Shown: positions 17,517-26,482, counted from the stretch's first letter. The stretch: DNA of 64,000 nt from Rhodoferax sp. (GCA_031291305.1 JARLJH010000015.1:1-64000), one strand, 5' to 3'. Translations and numbers: made by a program. Notes: generated by a model from the letters alone, not told the origin.

Positions 17517-18336
17517 GGTGGCCATCGGCCAAAGCCTCGCGCACTTCATGCGCCACGGCGATGAAATCGGTGGTGTCGCGCAGACCCAGATGCCGGTCGT
17601 CGGGCAGCGGGGAATCGATCACCTTGACGATGCGCCCGGGGCGCGGCGACATCACCACGATCTTGGTGGACAGGTACACCGCCTCGGCAATCGAGTGGGT
17701 CACAAACACCACCGTGCGGCGCTCTCTTTGCCATAGCTGTTGAAGCTGCTCGTTCAAGCGGTCGCGGGTGATTTCATCCAAAGCGCCAAACGGCTCGTCC
17801 ATCATCAGGATCTTCGGCTCGAACGACAGCGCCCGGGCAATGGACACGCGCTGCTGCATGCCGCCCGAGAGTTGCCACGGGTATTTGCTCTCAAAACCCT
17901 TGAGGCCCACACGCTCCAGATGTTCCTCGGCAATGGCCTTGGCGTCGGCCTTGGTGCGGCCTTGAATCTGCAAGGGCAGGGTCACGTTGGCCAGCACATT
18001 GCGCCACGGAAACAGCGCGGGCGCCTGAAACACATAACCATAGGCGCGTGCCAGCCGAGCTTCATGCGGTGTGACACCGTTGACCAGCACCTGCCCGGCG
18101 CTGATCTGCTCCAGGTCGGCAATCACCCGCATCAGCGTCGTTTTGCCGCAGCCCGAGGGGCCGATCAACGAGACAAATTCGCCTTCACGGATGTTCAGGT
18201 CAATGTCGGCCAGGGCGTGCACGGGCGTGTCAGCCGTCTGGTACACCACACTGGCTTGGCGAATTTCAACGGCTAGGCGACCACCCGCAGGCGGCGTGAG
18301 CTTGGACAGAATGGGCGAATCTTCAGGGTGGTTCAT
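17509..18336 (-). CDS. ABC transporter ATP-binding protein, SsuB/TauB/ThiZ type
   Basis: From ATG 18336 the protein has 275 residues. Walker A is GPSGCGKTT, the Q-loop lies in YGYVFQAPALFPWRN, the ABC signature is [15 protein letters not shown], Walker B is ILMMDEPFGALD and the switch His is in VVFVTHSIAEAVYLS. It energises uptake by the two permeases. It is the first gene of the importer operon, and the region just upstream holds a RutR-like operator. An upstream in-frame ATG at 18384 is less likely because it would place the operator close to the coding region and it lacks family similarity. Confidence 0.9.
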   Translation of the reverse strand: MNHPEDSPILSKLTPPAGGRLAVEIRQASVVYQTADTPVHALADIDLNIREGEFVSLIGPSGCGKTTLMRVIADLEQISAGQVLVNGVTPHEARLARAYGYVFQAPALFPWRNVLANVTLPLQIQGRTKADAKAIAEEHLERVGLKGFESKYPWQLSGGMQQRVSIARALSFEPKILMMDEPFGALDEITRDRLNEQLQQLWQRERRTVVFVTHSIAEAVYLSTKIVVMSPRPGRIVKVIDSPLPDDRHLGLRDTTDFIAVAHEVREALADGHHD

Positions 18337-18388
18337 GGGCACAGAAATGGGGAGAGTTGCACCAAAAAGCAGCCTTGCCCTCAAGAAA

Positions 18389-18404
18389 CTAACCAGTTGG
18401 TCAA
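18389..18404 (-). promoter_or_regulatory. RutR-like operator upstream of the ABC importer operon
   Basis: On the minus strand the site reads TTGACCAACTGGTTAG. The known RutR consensus is TTGACCANNTGGTCAA, so most positions match. It lies about 53-68 bp before the ATPase start, and a RutR-like TetR gene is the last gene of the same operon. Confidence 0.7.
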
Positions 18405-18511
18405 CTTATTCTAGGGTTGGAAGCGAGTTTCGTGCCAAAAAATGACCCCTACCGGGGGTTAACCATGAGACCGTGGTCAGACACAATGCATCGGTCCATT
18501 GATTCGCCCAT

Positions 18512-18988
18512 TTGCACATGTCACCTTTCTCGCCCACCCTGCGTTCACGAATCGGTTCGCTACTGGTACTGCTTCAGTTCGGTTTGCTGATCTGGCTGGG
18601 CATCTTGGCCGCGCCGCAAGCCATGCAGGGCCACATGACGTTGCCCTGCTGGGTGCTGCTGGCGCTGTCGGCGCTGCTGGGTGGCTGGACCTTGATGCAT
18701 AACCGTCTGGGCAATTTCAATGTGCATCCCGAGCCCAAAGCCAGCGGGGTGATGGTCACCAGCGGGCCTTACCGGCTGATACGTCATCCGATGTACACCA
18801 CCGTTTTGCTGGGTGCTGCGGCCATGGCTTGTATCGTGGGGACGTGGCTGGTTTGGCTGCTGTGGGTGGCTCTATTTGCGGTGCTGCTGGTCAAATCCAG
18901 CCTGGAAGAGCACTGGCTGCGCGAACACCACGCCCAATACGCCAGTTATTGCCGGCAGTGCAAGCGCTTTGTGCCCTGGGTTTTTTGA
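18512..18988 (+). CDS. Isoprenylcysteine carboxyl methyltransferase-like membrane protein
   Basis: The 158-residue protein has four or five membrane segments and the ICMT/PEMT signature: VTSGPYRLIRHPMYTTVLL (about residues 87-105) followed by the acidic-aromatic tail LEEHWLREHHAQYASYCRQC. Bacterial members are uncharacterised SAM-dependent methyltransferases of membrane-associated substrates. It is transcribed away from the ABC operon, and the intergenic region of about 175 bp presumably holds both promoters. Start could be ATG 18512 or 18518. Confidence 0.75.
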   Translation: MHMSPFSPTLRSRIGSLLVLLQFGLLIWLGILAAPQAMQGHMTLPCWVLLALSALLGGWTLMHNRLGNFNVHPEPKASGVMVTSGPYRLIRHPMYTTVLLGAAAMACIVGTWLVWLLWVALFAVLLVKSSLEEHWLREHHAQYASYCRQCKRFVPWVF

Positions 18989-19033
18989 GCCCTCGTGCAC
19001 GCGGCCTTGGCGCCAGCCGGATTGGTCAGGCTG

Positions 19034-19729
19034 CTAGCGCCCGTTGTCCTGCCAGTCGTTGCGCCGATCTTCACGCCGGTCCGAACGATGGACAAAACGG
19101 CGTTCGTCCCAGCGGTTGTTGTCTGCCACGAAGACAGGCTCCGGGCTGGCGTAGCTCACGCGCACCGACGGCATCACCACGACTGGGGCTGGTTGCTGGT
19201 AGCGCATGGGCTCTTCATAAACCGTCGTGTTGACATTGGCCGGGGGTAGCGTGCTGGCGCCCACCGGGCTGACGTTCACGCGGATGGTGGGCCCTGGGTC
19301 GTTGGGCATTTGCGTCTGGTAGCGCTGACCCGCATAGTCATAGACCACGTTGTAGGCCACCGTACGGTTTTCGTAAAAAGTCTGTGTCGTGCAGCGTTGC
19401 ACGTTTTGTACCTGCGGGGCAGACGTGCCCTCGATGCTGTCGCCCAGAATGGCGCCGCCCATCAGTCCGACCATGGTCGCTACCGCGCGCCCGCCACCGT
19501 TCCCAATAGCGTTGCCCATGGCACCACCAGCAATGGCACCCATCAGCGCACCGGCGCCAGATTTGCGGCTCTGCACCGCCACCTGTTCGACTGAGCAAAC
19601 CTGGCGCGGCACACCGACTTGCTCCATGACCGGCGTGGCAGAAATCACGCGGCCAACATCCTGGGCCATGCTCAAAGAGCTCGCGGCGAGTGTGGCGAGA
19701 AATAGCAGGGACTTTTTCATGAGCTTCAC
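19034..19729 (-). CDS. Glycine-zipper 2TM domain envelope protein
   Basis: The 231-residue protein has a signal peptide (MKLMKKSLLFLATLAASSLS, cleavage after MAQ). A glycine zipper of the 17 kDa/Rick type spans roughly residues 58-95: GALMGAIAGGAMGNAIGNGG then MVGLMGGAILGDSIEG. The C-terminal third is polar and rich in Arg and Asp (DRREDRRNDWQ). Such proteins are periplasmic or outer membrane components of unknown function, often stress related. It converges on the methyltransferase gene with a 45 bp gap. Confidence 0.75.
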   Translation of the reverse strand: MKLMKKSLLFLATLAASSLSMAQDVGRVISATPVMEQVGVPRQVCSVEQVAVQSRKSGAGALMGAIAGGAMGNAIGNGGGRAVATMVGLMGGAILGDSIEGTSAPQVQNVQRCTTQTFYENRTVAYNVVYDYAGQRYQTQMPNDPGPTIRVNVSPVGASTLPPANVNTTVYEEPMRYQQPAPVVVMPSVRVSYASPEPVFVADNNRWDERRFVHRSDRREDRRNDWQDNGR

Positions 19730-19831
19730 CTTGAGGTGTGTTTAACAGGCCTCCATGGTGCCTGCCCAACCACTCATGCAGACGTCGCGGGTGTAAAGCG
19801 GCCGTAAAGACTGTGTCCAGGCGTGTAGCGT

Positions 19832-19999
19832 CTACCGCATGTTGCGGTGGTAGCCACGCAGAATCAGCGAAGTCAGTTTCAGCGGTGCATTGCGCAGCCC
19901 GGCGGGCAGCCAGCGCGGCGAATTCAGCGAAAAGCGCGTGGCCCAGCGCGTGTAGGGCCGCAACCAGCTGGTTTTTTCAACGAAACGGCGCTTGTCCAT
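19832..19999 (-). CDS. Possible small basic protein
   Basis: A 55-codon frame begins at ATG 19999 with an AGGAC about 9 bp upstream. The product (MDKRRFVEKTSWLRPYTRWA...) is rich in Arg and Trp and has no recognisable domain. It lies between emrB and the glycine-zipper gene, in the same direction. It could be a small gene or chance; coding status is uncertain. Confidence 0.3.
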   Translation of the reverse strand: MDKRRFVEKTSWLRPYTRWATRFSLNSPRWLPAGLRNAPLKLTSLILRGYHRNMR

Positions 20000-20077
20000 G
20001 GGGTATGTCCTGATTAGAGCTGAGCCTGATTCTTGCCGCATGGCGATAACCTTGCTGCGGCGATGTCAACCCGTCCA

Positions 20078-21649
20078 TCAATGCGCACCTGCTGCGGCAT
20101 TGCCGCCCGCAGCACCGGCGCGCACATGGCGCGTCAGAAACACCAGCGGAATCATCGCCACAAAGATCAGCGCCGAGATGTAAAAGATGTCGTTGGCGGC
20201 CAGCATGTACGCCTGCTGGTTGGCCAAGCGGTCCACCATGGCCAAGGACTGCTGGTGCGTGAGGCCACCCGCGCTCAAGCCTGACAGGGTCTGGTTGGTG
20301 GCGCTGCTACCCAGGTTGACGTATTCGCTGAGCTGCGCGTGGTGCATGGCGGCGCGGTCCTGCCACAGCGTGGTGGCAATCGAGGTGCCAAACGAGCCCG
20401 CCGTGATGCGCACAAAGTTCGACAAGCCTGATGCCGCTGCAATCCGGTCCGGTGACAGACCTGAGAGCGTGATAGTCATCAGCGGGATGAAGAAAAACGC
20501 CATCGCCACGCCCTGGATCAGCGTCGGGATCATGATGGTGCCAAAGTCCGCCTGGGTGTTGAAGTTGGAGCGCATCCACAGCACCAGCCCGAACACCAGA
20601 AAGGCAAAGGCGGCAAAGTAGCGCGCGTCAAACTTGGCAATGTTTTTGCCGACGACGGGCGACAGAATCAGCGCCATCACCCCCACCGGGGCCAGCACCA
20701 TGCCCGCTTGCGTGGAGGTGTAGCCCATGTACTGCTGCAGCCACAGCGGCAGCAGCACGACATTGCCAAAAAACAGCCCGTAGCCAATCGACAGTGACAC
20801 CACGCCGGCCCAGAAATTGCGCCGCTTGAACAGCGTCAGGTCCACCACCGGATGGTCTTCGGTCAGCTCCCAGATCAGAAAAGCTACCAGCCCCACAGCG
20901 GCAACCACGGCCAGCGCCACCACCTCTTGCGAGTGAAACCAGTCCAGCTCCTGACCCTTGTCGAGCATGATCTGCAAAGAACCCACCCAGATCATCAGCA
21001 GGGCCAGCCCCACCGAGTCAATCGGCAACTTTTTGGTTTGCGTTTCGCGTTTGTGGAAGATGGTCCAGGTGACCAGGGCGGCGCCCACGCCCACCGGGAT
21101 GTTGATGAAGAAGATCCACGGCCAGGAGATGTTGTCGGTGATCCAGCCGCCCAGCAGTGGCCCCATCACCGGAGCGATCAGCGTCGTCATGGACCACAGC
21201 GCCATCGCCGTCCCGGCCAAGGCAGACGGGTAGCTCGACAGTAGCAGCGCCTGTGACAGCGGGATCATCGGCCCGGCCACCGCGCCTTGCAGGACCCGAA
21301 AGAAGATCAGCGTGGTCATGTTGGGCGCCAGCCCGCACAGCCAGGAGGTCAGCACAAACAGGATGACGCTGGTGACAAACAGCCGTACCTGGCCAAAGCG
21401 CTGCGACAGCCAGCCGGTGAGCGGCACGGCAATCGCGTTGGCGACACCAAAGCTGGTGATGACCCAGGTGCCCTGATTCGGGCTGACGCCCAGGTCACCG
21501 GCGATGGCTGGCAGCGACACGTTGGCAATGGAGGTGTCCAGCACGTTCATGAACGTGGCGGCCGACAGTGCCAGCGTGCCCCACAGGCGGGCCGAGCCGC
21601 TCAGCGGCGGTGGGTGGATGTAACCGGCAGCAGGGGTGGATTGAGGCAT
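20078..21649 (-). CDS. emrB: DHA2-family multidrug MFS transporter (EmrB-like)
   Basis: From ATG 21649 the product has 523 residues and about 14 membrane helices, the DHA2 drug:H+ antiporter layout. Motif A appears as GWLSQRFGQVRLF, motif C-like sequence as FRVLQGAVAGPMIPLSQALL, and the N-terminus shows NVLDTSIANVSLPAIAGDLG, typical of EmrB. It exports hydrophobic drugs or uncouplers across the inner membrane and works with the EmrA adaptor encoded 40 bp upstream. The operon marR-oprM-emrA-emrB is complete here. Confidence 0.9.
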   Translation of the reverse strand: MPQSTPAAGYIHPPPLSGSARLWGTLALSAATFMNVLDTSIANVSLPAIAGDLGVSPNQGTWVITSFGVANAIAVPLTGWLSQRFGQVRLFVTSVILFVLTSWLCGLAPNMTTLIFFRVLQGAVAGPMIPLSQALLLSSYPSALAGTAMALWSMTTLIAPVMGPLLGGWITDNISWPWIFFINIPVGVGAALVTWTIFHKRETQTKKLPIDSVGLALLMIWVGSLQIMLDKGQELDWFHSQEVVALAVVAAVGLVAFLIWELTEDHPVVDLTLFKRRNFWAGVVSLSIGYGLFFGNVVLLPLWLQQYMGYTSTQAGMVLAPVGVMALILSPVVGKNIAKFDARYFAAFAFLVFGLVLWMRSNFNTQADFGTIMIPTLIQGVAMAFFFIPLMTITLSGLSPDRIAAASGLSNFVRITAGSFGTSIATTLWQDRAAMHHAQLSEYVNLGSSATNQTLSGLSAGGLTHQQSLAMVDRLANQQAYMLAANDIFYISALIFVAMIPLVFLTRHVRAGAAGGNAAAGAH

Positions 21650-21689
21650 GGGGTTTGTGACTGAGGGGTAAAAGTGGTCAACGCGGGGT

Positions 21690-22943
21690 TCACGGCTTGG
21701 CGTGCGCCTTTGAAGCCGCAGCTTGCCCCAGATTGGCGGCAATCACCCGTTGCACCAGCTGCTCAGCCGCGTCATCCGTTTTGGCCGTTACGGGCATCGG
21801 TTGCGTGGTGCGAGGCACATCGGCCAAAGCGCTGCCGCTGGTGTCGCTCACGTCCACCTCCGCCGTCATCGACAAGCCGACGCGCAGCGGGTGCTCGGCG
21901 AGTTGTTTCGGCTCCAGGGCAATGCGTACCGGCACCCGTTGCACCACCTTGATCCAGTTGCCGGTGGCGTTTTGCGCGGGTAAGAGTGAAAAAGCCGCGC
22001 CTGTGCCGGCACCCAGCCCGCTCACCTTGCCGGTGTAGCTGACCTTTTTGCCGTACTGGTCAGCGACCAGCGTCACCGGCTGGCCGATGCGGATGCTGCG
22101 CAACTGCACTTCCTTGAAGTTGGCCTCGACCCAGACATTGCTCAGTGCAATCACCGACATCAACGGTGTTCCTGCGGCCACGCGCTGGCCGAGCTGCACC
22201 GTGCGCTTGGCCACGTAGCCGTCCACCGGCGCCAGCAGCGCCGTGCGTTGCGTGGTCAGGAAGGCTTCGCGCAGGCGGGCGGCGGCCAGCTGCACGCTGG
22301 GTTGCTGCGCCACCTGGGTGCCTTCGGTCAATGTCTGGTTGCTGTTGAGTTGCTCTTTGGCCGTCAAAACACCGGCTTGAGCCGCCGTCAGTGCGTTTTG
22401 CGCGCTCTCAAATTGTTGTTGCGCGTGTTGCAACTCTTCTTTGGAAACGGCACCGTTGCCGCTGAGCGACTGGCGGCGTTTCAGGTCGTCGGCAGTGCGT
22501 GCTACATCGATGCGAGCACGGCTGATGTCGGCCTCGCGCAGGGTAATTTGCGCCTGCAAGGTGGTGTTGGTGGCGTAGAGCGTGCGCGCCTGGCGCACCG
22601 CCTGGGCCAGCGCGGCCTCGGCCTGGTCGAGGGCGATCTTGGCGTCGGCCGGGTCAAGTTGTACCAACGTTTGCCCGCCTTTGACGAAGTCGGTGTCGTT
22701 GGCCAGGATACTGAGCACGGTGCCGCCGATCTGTGGCGTGATCTGGATCACGTCACCTTGCACGTAGGCGTTGTCGGTGTCTTCATAGTGGCTGGCCACC
22801 ATGTATTCATAGGCGGCCCAGCCCAGGCCGGCGACCACCACCACGGCGGCCAGAATCGTCAGCCCCTTTTTGCGCGCGGGGTTGCTGGCGTTGGTGGGCG
22901 GGGCGCTGACGGTCTGAGAGGGCGTGTTGGGGCGGTCAGTCAT
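21690..22943 (-). CDS. emrA: EmrA-like membrane fusion protein
   Basis: The 417-residue protein has an N-terminal membrane anchor (about residues 27-50, GLTILAAVVVVAGLGWAAYE), a lipoyl segment split around a long coiled coil, and motifs DNAYVQGDVIQITPQIGGTV, LVQLDPADAKIALDQAEAAL, LLAPVDGYVAKRTVQLGQRV and VWVEANFKEVQL, all standard for EmrA. It links EmrB to the outer membrane channel encoded upstream. A copy of the dispersed repeat lies in the 103 bp gap before it. Confidence 0.9.
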   Translation of the reverse strand: MTDRPNTPSQTVSAPPTNASNPARKKGLTILAAVVVVAGLGWAAYEYMVASHYEDTDNAYVQGDVIQITPQIGGTVLSILANDTDFVKGGQTLVQLDPADAKIALDQAEAALAQAVRQARTLYATNTTLQAQITLREADISRARIDVARTADDLKRRQSLSGNGAVSKEELQHAQQQFESAQNALTAAQAGVLTAKEQLNSNQTLTEGTQVAQQPSVQLAAARLREAFLTTQRTALLAPVDGYVAKRTVQLGQRVAAGTPLMSVIALSNVWVEANFKEVQLRSIRIGQPVTLVADQYGKKVSYTGKVSGLGAGTGAAFSLLPAQNATGNWIKVVQRVPVRIALEPKQLAEHPLRVGLSMTAEVDVSDTSGSALADVPRTTQPMPVTAKTDDAAEQLVQRVIAANLGQAAASKAHAKP

Positions 22944-22976
22944 GGTGCAAGGTCCTGATGTTGTTTGGCGAAGAAG

Positions 22977-23041
22977 TTATATATAAAAATGGCCTCTAGC
23001 CCTTATAGATAAAGGGTAAGTAGCTACATAAATAGTAGTTA
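22977..23041. repeat. Dispersed palindromic repeat, copy D
   Basis: The plus strand reads TATATAAAAATGGCCTCTAG, then CCCTTATAGATAAAGGGTA and AGTAGCTACATAAATAG. It is one of the clearest copies and lies between oprM and emrA inside the efflux operon. Confidence 0.65.
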
Positions 23042-23046
23042 ATGAC

Positions 23047-24477
23047 TCAATTGGGTGCAAGCGTTGACGGGCCGAACCCGCCACCCAACGCGCGCGCCAG
23101 CGCTACCTGGTTTTGCAGCGCGCGGGTGTTCAGGTCCGCAGCTTGACGGCGCTGCGCCAGCACCGGCGTCTCGGCATTGAGCACCTGTAAGGCGTTGAGC
23201 AGACCGCTGCGATAGCGCTGTTGTGCGGCGGCGTAGGCGTCCTGTGCCGCCTGCTCGGCTTGGGCCTGCTCGGCCTGCTGGCGCGCGATAGCTTGGCGCG
23301 AGGCCAGCTGGTCGGCCACGTCGTGCACGGCGTTGATCACCGCGGCGTTGTAGCTTTCCACGGCCGCGTCGCGTTCGGCGGTTTTGCCACCCAGATTGGC
23401 GCGCAGGCGGCCACTGTCAAACAGCGGCAGGCTGATGGCCGGGCCCACGCCCCATTGCTGGCTGCCCGCTTGCAACAGCTTGTCCAGCCCGATGCTGGAG
23501 AACCCGGCAAAGGCTGTGAGATTGATGTTCGGGTAGAACTGCGCTTTGGCGCTGGCCACGCTTTGGTCCGCCGCCTGGGCGCGCCAGCGGGCGGCGGCCA
23601 CATCGGCGCGCTGACCCAACAGGTTAGCGCTGATGGTCGCGTCAAATGATATCGGTTTAATAGCTGATTGTGCTGGTGGTATGAGGGCTAGAGGCTTGTT
23701 TGGCTCTCCAATCAAGGCCGCCAGCGCGTTACGTGTCAAAGCCATTTGTTCATCCAGCGTCGCCAGTTGCAAACGCGCTTCGGGCAACGCGCCCTGGGCT
23801 TGGCGCAGTTCCAGCGGCGTGTCCAGCCCGGCATTGAAGCGGTCTTGCACCAGTCGCAGGGTTTGCTCGCGTTGGGCCAGTGTCTGGCTAGCCACGCTGC
23901 GCTGTTCTGTTTGGCCGACCCAGGCAAAGTAGGTTTGTGCGACCTGGGCTGAGAGCAGCACGCGTGCCGCCTGGGCATCGGCCTGGGCTGCACGCTCCAT
24001 GCCCAATGCGGCTTGCAGCGCGGCGCGGTTTTTGCCAAAGAAGTCCATTTCCCAGCTGGCGGCAAGCTGCACCGTACCGGTATCTTGGACCGAGCCGCCC
24101 AGCGGTGCTGGATACAGGCCGTTGGCGGTGAAGAGCTGATGCGTCACATCAAGCTGCGCGTCCAACTGTGGGCCGCTGGCGGCATGGGTGATTTGGCTGG
24201 CCGCCTGCGCGGCAGCGATTCTGGCTTGCGCCAGCTTCAGGCTGGGGTTGCTTTGCAGCGCTTGGGCCTCAAGCTGGTCGAGGGTGTCGTTGCCAAAGGC
24301 GTGCCACCATTGGGTATCCAGGGGTGCGGCGGTTGAGGGTGTCGCACCGGGCAGGCCGAGGTCGCTGGCGTCGCGCATCCGGGCTTGGGGTGTGATGCCG
24401 GAGAAGTCGGCGCAGCCCGCCAGGCTGGCGATCAGCAAGGTGGCGGCCACAAGGTGTTTGTTATTGTTCATGTTCAT
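23047..24477 (-). CDS. Outer membrane efflux lipoprotein, NodT/OprM family
   Basis: About 476 residues from ATG 24477 (three codons more from 24486). The lipoprotein signal ends in the lipobox LAGC (IASLAGCADFSG). Two OEP repeats follow, with the family motifs DTQWWHAFGNDTLDQLEAQA and LAASWEMDFFGKNRAALQAA. It forms the outer membrane duct of the EmrAB-type pump encoded next. Its start lies inside the end of marR, so the genes overlap by about 17 bp. Near residue 280 the sequence LALIPPAQSAIKPISF coincides with a dispersed-repeat-like segment (23645-23697). Confidence 0.9.
   Translation of the reverse strand: MNMNNNKHLVAATLLIASLAGCADFSGITPQARMRDASDLGLPGATPSTAAPLDTQWWHAFGNDTLDQLEAQALQSNPSLKLAQARIAAAQAASQITHAASGPQLDAQLDVTHQLFTANGLYPAPLGGSVQDTGTVQLAASWEMDFFGKNRAALQAALGMERAAQADAQAARVLLSAQVAQTYFAWVGQTEQRSVASQTLAQREQTLRLVQDRFNAGLDTPLELRQAQGALPEARLQLATLDEQMALTRNALAALIGEPNKPLALIPPAQSAIKPISFDATISANLLGQRADVAAARWRAQAADQSVASAKAQFYPNINLTAFAGFSSIGLDKLLQAGSQQWGVGPAISLPLFDSGRLRANLGGKTAERDAAVESYNAAVINAVHDVADQLASRQAIARQQAEQAQAEQAAQDAYAAAQQRYRSGLLNALQVLNAETPVLAQRRQAADLNTRALQNQVALARALGGGFGPSTLAPN
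23645..23697. repeat. Dispersed repeat copy E inside the oprM-like gene
   Basis: The plus strand shows CGGTTTAATAGCTGATTGTG and ATGAGGGCTAGAGGCTTG, the same half elements as in the intergenic copies, kept in frame within an efflux lipoprotein gene. Confidence 0.5.
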
Positions 24478-25000
24478 GGGATGCATTGGCTGATTGCAAA
24501 GTCTGTGCGGTGTCCAGAATGCGGCGCAGATAACTCTTCAGGGTTTGCCACTCCTCCAGCGTGAAGCCCGCCAGGTAATCGTTTTGGACCTTGCTCAGGA
24601 TGACAGGGATCTCTTGTGCAGCGGCCTGGCCGGTGGGTGTCAGTTCAATGTGAACCACGCGACGGTCTTCCTGTGAGCGCACCCGTTGGCACAAACCTTT
24701 GGCTTCCAGCCGGTCCACCAAACGGGTGGTGGCGCCGGTGTCGTGCCCACATTCACGCGCCAGCTCGGCCACGGTGGTGGCGCAGCCGCGGTGCAGTTTG
24801 AAAAGGGGAATCCACTGCGCATTGGTCAGCCCAGTGGGTTCGAGTTCACGCTCCACACCTTGACCGACCAGCGTCAGGATGCGGCGCATCAGATAACCGA
24901 CGCTGTCGTTGGGTTCATAAGCCCGCGCGTTGTAAAACGCCACAGCAGGTGCCGCTGGCAGCGGGGTGTCAACAGGGTTTGGGGGAGTATGGGATGTCAT
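24461..25000 (-). CDS. MarR-family regulator of the efflux operon
   Basis: From ATG 25000 the product has 179 residues. The winged helix is visible in TNAQWIPLFKLHRGCATTVA, ELARECGHDTGATTRLVDRL and EAKGLCQRVRSQEDRRVVHI. MarR proteins repress efflux genes until a phenolic or lipophilic ligand releases them. The gene heads the efflux operon and overlaps the next gene. Two facing palindromes at 25013-25060, immediately upstream, are the probable operator. Confidence 0.9.
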   Translation of the reverse strand: MTSHTPPNPVDTPLPAAPAVAFYNARAYEPNDSVGYLMRRILTLVGQGVERELEPTGLTNAQWIPLFKLHRGCATTVAELARECGHDTGATTRLVDRLEAKGLCQRVRSQEDRRVVHIELTPTGQAAAQEIPVILSKVQNDYLAGFTLEEWQTLKSYLRRILDTAQTLQSANASHEHEQ

Positions 25001-25012
25001 TGCCTGCAACTG

Positions 25013-25060
25013 TAACTGCCTAGGCAATTAATGTCAAGTCATCAATTGCCTAGGCAGTTA
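25013..25060. promoter_or_regulatory. Double palindromic operator of the marR-efflux operon
   Basis: TAACTGCCTAGGCAATT (25013-25029) and its exact inverse AATTGCCTAGGCAGTTA (25044-25060) flank a 14-bp spacer. Each half is itself nearly palindromic around TGCCTAGGCA, so two MarR dimers could bind. The site begins 13 bp before the marR ATG. Confidence 0.8.
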
Positions 25061-25166
25061 TATCCATGCAGGCATTGGGGTTGTGTCATTGACCAAGAGC
25101 AGGGTCTGGCGCGTTCGTTCTATAAGCCAGCCAGCGTCCGTCAGATACGCTGACCCAGGCGCCGGA

Positions 25167-25559
25167 TTATTCGGCTTTCAGCACGCGGTTGCGCTCACCA
25201 ATGTGCATGGCCTCATCCAGATCATGCGAGATGAAGACAATGGTGCGACGCTTGACGGTCTGCAGGCGCAGCAGCTCGGACTGCATTTCGCGGCGAATGA
25301 TCGGGTCGAGTGCTGAGAACGCTACATCCATCAACAAGATAGAAGGGTCTGCGGCCAGCGCGCGTGCCAGCCCAACCCGTTGTTGCATGCCACCCGAGAG
25401 TTCGTCAGGGTAGCGCGGCATCAGGGCGAACGACTGGAACTACCTGTTTTGGCGAGGATCTCCGATTTGCTGCAGCCCTGGCGAACCAGCTCCAGAGCGG
25501 TAGCGGGTTCTTCGGCGAAGACCTTGAAAAGGTGCTCAATGATGATTTGCTTTGCCAAG
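25167..25559 (-). pseudogene. proV: Remnant of a glycine betaine/proline ABC ATPase gene (proV-like)
   Basis: Three pieces of a ProV-type ATPase survive in order on the minus strand. The N-terminus is about 25443-25559: EHLFKVFAEEPATALELVRQ followed by GCSKSEILAKTG. The second piece is a short FQSFALMP near 25420-25438. The C-terminal part, 25167-25415, has the signature [17 protein letters not shown] and [15 protein letters not shown]. The region with Walker A is deleted and the frame is broken by a TAG near 25441; the segment between FALMP and YPDELSGG is also gone. Walker B reads [11 protein letters not shown], so the catalytic Glu is Val. No proW or proX is present. The gene is dead. Confidence 0.8.
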
Positions 25560-25740
25560 CCGTCAGGCAGATCGTGCATCACTCACGCGCGGTGCAGCTA
25601 TGCCCGGTAGATCGGGTAAGCCAGCGGGGTCGTCTTGAAACCAATCAGAGAATGTCAGCGCTTCTTCTGAGCGGATACGCCACGCCGCTCATTACCTCAT
25701 CTCAGGTGCCGGCATTCACGCTTCATCGGCCTCAACCGCC

Positions 25741-26310
25741 TCAGTACCCTTTGCGGAATTCCGTGGCGTGGCAGCTCGGGCACGGGGGAATTTTGGTGGT
25801 GTGTTTGAGCTGCACTTTTTGCCCGCATTTTGTACACGTCAGGGTTCCGGCCGTGGTGATGTCGCCGGTGTTGAATGTCAGCGCCTCTTCCGTATGACGC
25901 GACAGTGATTGCAATGCCGTGCTGGTTGCCTGAAGCATTCGTGCGATGGATGACAGTGCCCCAGCGCCCAAGCGCGAGGGGTGCAGCCGTTCTTTGGCCT
26001 CTTTGCCCAGTGCCTGCACGTCAAGTTCCGTTTGTGCCAGGTCGCGGCGCATGTACTTTTTGAACAACTCGCCTTGCCCGGCAGAAAACTCACCCGCAGC
26101 AGCAATCTGCTCGCGGGCGGTTTCCATGGCCTTTTCCATGGCTTCCTTGCCTTTTTCCTGGCTGGCATCGACCAGCTCGCGCACGCGTTCGGCGAACCGG
26201 TCGTACAGTGCTTCGGCACGACCTTTTTCTCCTTCTGCGGCTGATTTTTGCGATGCTTGGTCCTCAGCGGCGTGGCTGTTGGTGTCTTTGTCTGGTTGAT
26301 GGGTGCTCAT
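25741..26310 (-). CDS. Zinc-ribbon protein of the DUF1451 (YbeL) type
   Basis: The 189-residue protein has an acidic, low-complexity start, a long amphipathic helical region (about residues 30-140, ALYDRFAERVRELVDASQEK) and a C-terminal zinc ribbon CTKCGQKV...PPCPSCHATEF with four cysteines. This arrangement matches DUF1451 proteins such as E. coli YbeL, whose function is unknown. It stands alone with 170-bp gaps on either side and is not obviously part of an operon. Confidence 0.7.
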   Translation of the reverse strand: MSTHQPDKDTNSHAAEDQASQKSAAEGEKGRAEALYDRFAERVRELVDASQEKGKEAMEKAMETAREQIAAAGEFSAGQGELFKKYMRRDLAQTELDVQALGKEAKERLHPSRLGAGALSSIARMLQATSTALQSLSRHTEEALTFNTGDITTAGTLTCTKCGQKVQLKHTTKIPPCPSCHATEFRKGY

Positions 26311-26482
26311 GATGTTCCTTCGTGAAAGATTCGGTCGAAAGCTGTCTTGGCGGAATCAGCCTATTGCTTCGGCCCGATGAAGTTATAAGTCGCCGTATAC
26401 CCTCTCTGACGGAGAGGCCAGAATAAAAGTTCAAACTTCACAGGGCCGGATCAATAGCACAGGTGCATTTCACCCTGAAACA

